From Geoglobus sp. (GTDB lineage Archaea; Halobacteriota; Archaeoglobi; Archaeoglobales; Archaeoglobaceae), in assembly GCA_027016965.1 (NCBI GenBank), contig JALURI010000108.1, positions 1 through 14,200 of the forward strand: a stretch of 14,200 nucleotides of DNA, written 5' to 3'. This document shows, in pieces, positions 13,848-14,200 of the stretch. The translations under genes and the position numbers were made by a program. Position 1 is the first letter of the stretch; each line of letters opens with the position of its first letter. The notes beneath the pieces are model-generated. The model was not told the origin of the DNA. It did not search any database and saw only the letters and a list, made by a program, of their open reading frames with translations.

Positions 13848-14078
13848 TCATACCACAAGCCTGTACACAACACTTTTACCCGTAAATTCATCATCTCTTG
13901 TGATCCTCACAATGTCTCCTTTTTTGGCTCCGATTTCTTTGGCTATCGGGTCATCTACTTTTATTTTTGGTAAATCCTCTCTGTTCACTCCAAGTGTCTC
14001 CAAAAGCTCTTTGACTTCTTCCTCTGAGAGAACCTCATGCTTCGGAACCAGAATGTGATCCTGTAGCTTTATTTTCAT
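13848..14078 (-). CDS. rpoH: DNA-directed RNA polymerase subunit H (Rpo5)
   Basis: A 76-residue homologue of the C-terminal domain of eukaryotic Rpb5, which sits at the lower jaw of RNAP near downstream DNA. Recognised from DHILVPKHEVLSEEEVKELL (7-26), the LPKIKVDDPIAKEIGAKKGDIV segment (starting near 36) and the ending VVYRLVV; archaeal RpoH lacks the N-terminal domain of Rpb5. Two ATGs are possible. The one at 14084 directly abuts the Shine-Dalgarno AGGAGG (14090-14085), whereas the one at 14078 lies 6 nt from it, so 14078 is chosen. It lies only 25 nt after a tRNA-Lys gene and leads the RNAP gene series rpoH-rpoB2-rpoB1-rpoA1-rpoA2. Confidence 0.94.
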   Translation of the reverse strand: MKIKLQDHILVPKHEVLSEEEVKELLETLGVNREDLPKIKVDDPIAKEIGAKKGDIVRITRDDEFTGKSVVYRLVV

Positions 14079-14084
14079 ATCCAT

Positions 14085-14090
14085 CCTCCT
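14085..14090 (-). promoter_or_regulatory. Shine-Dalgarno deciding the rpoH start
   Basis: The minus strand reads AGGAGG here, complementary to the 16S rRNA 3' end. It is 0 nt from the upstream ATG (14084) and 6 nt from the next in-frame ATG (14078), favouring the latter. The 25 nt between the tRNA end and this start contain no room for a TATA box plus normal spacing, so any separate rpoH promoter would lie inside the tRNA gene. Confidence 0.7.
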
Positions 14091-14103
14091 TAAAGGGATA
14101 GTA

Positions 14104-14177
14104 CGGGCTCGACGGGATTTGAACCCGCGACCGACGGGTTAAAAGCCCGTCGCTCTGCCTGGCTGAGCTACGAGCCC
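14104..14177 (-). tRNA. tRNA-Lys (anticodon UUU)
   Basis: A complete 74-nt cloverleaf on the minus strand. Acceptor stem GGGCTCG pairs with CGAGCCC; D stem GCTC/GAGC with loop AGCCAGGCA; anticodon stem ACGGG/CCCGT with loop CTTTTAA, anticodon TTT, hence lysine; 5-nt variable loop; T stem GCGGG/CCCGT (one G-U pair) with loop TTCAAAT; discriminator G at 14104. No intron and no encoded CCA, as usual in archaea. The next gene, rpoH, starts 25 nt downstream on the same strand. The tRNA promoter would be at or beyond the right window edge; only 23 nt upstream are visible and they show no TATA box. Confidence 0.97.
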
Positions 14178-14200
14178 TCTTCACTTCTCCAGCTCTACAC

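Noticed and set aside
14079..14084. Longer rpoH start at 14084 adding Met-Asp
   Set aside because: This ATG directly abuts the AGGAGG sequence, leaving no spacing; the next ATG at 14078 has normal spacing.
14104..14177. tRNA-Lys as a possible integration (att) site for a mobile element
   Set aside because: No integrase, no direct repeat of the tRNA 3' end, and the flank is a conserved housekeeping operon.

Overview
The window is a euryarchaeal transcription/translation (str-type) gene cluster, almost entirely on the minus strand. The archaeal evidence is direct: RNA polymerase with both large subunits split (B''/B' and A'/A''), RpoH, a two-KH-domain NusA, eL30, EF-2 with a diphthamide-site histidine, EF-1A, and a tRNA gene without encoded CCA. 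The split B plus split A arrangement and the protein sequences fit best with an Archaeoglobales-like organism (Archaeoglobus, Geoglobus, Ferroglobus). That assignment comes from recall of sequence character, not from a search.

Layout in the direction of transcription (high to low coordinates): tRNA-Lys(UUU) 14177-14104; rpoH 14078-13848; a 57-nt gap with a questionable 23-codon ORF; rpoB2 (B''); rpoB1 (B'); rpoA1 (A'); rpoA2 (A''); rpl30e; nusA; rps12; rps7; fusA (EF-2); a 51-nt gap with a likely promoter; tuf (EF-1A); a T-rich 33-nt gap; rps10; and rnz (tRNA 3'-processing RNase Z). At the left edge the last 67 codon positions (66 residues and a stop) of an unrelated plus-strand membrane-protein gene run tail to tail into rnz, with 24 bp of overlap. 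Coding density is very high; no stretch over 300 bases lacks a gene.

The genes supply the core of transcription (RNAP catalytic subunits, H and NusA) and of translation (uS12, uS7, uS10, eL30, EF-2, EF-1A). Junctions are tight. At six of them the upstream TGA stop is part of, or overlaps, the next gene's Shine-Dalgarno sequence, which suggests coupled translation. The wider fusA-tuf gap has a good archaeal BRE/TATA signal and the strongest Shine-Dalgarno in the window, so tuf is probably also transcribed on its own. The cluster is bracketed by a tRNA gene 25 nt ahead of rpoH and by the tRNA-processing nuclease gene rnz at its end.

I found no mobile element, CRISPR array, toxin or defence system, and no clear novel system. 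This is mostly a conserved housekeeping region. The points worth a second look concern gene expression layout (tRNA-mRNA linkage, stop/SD overlaps, the tuf promoter) and a cysteine cluster in RpoA'.
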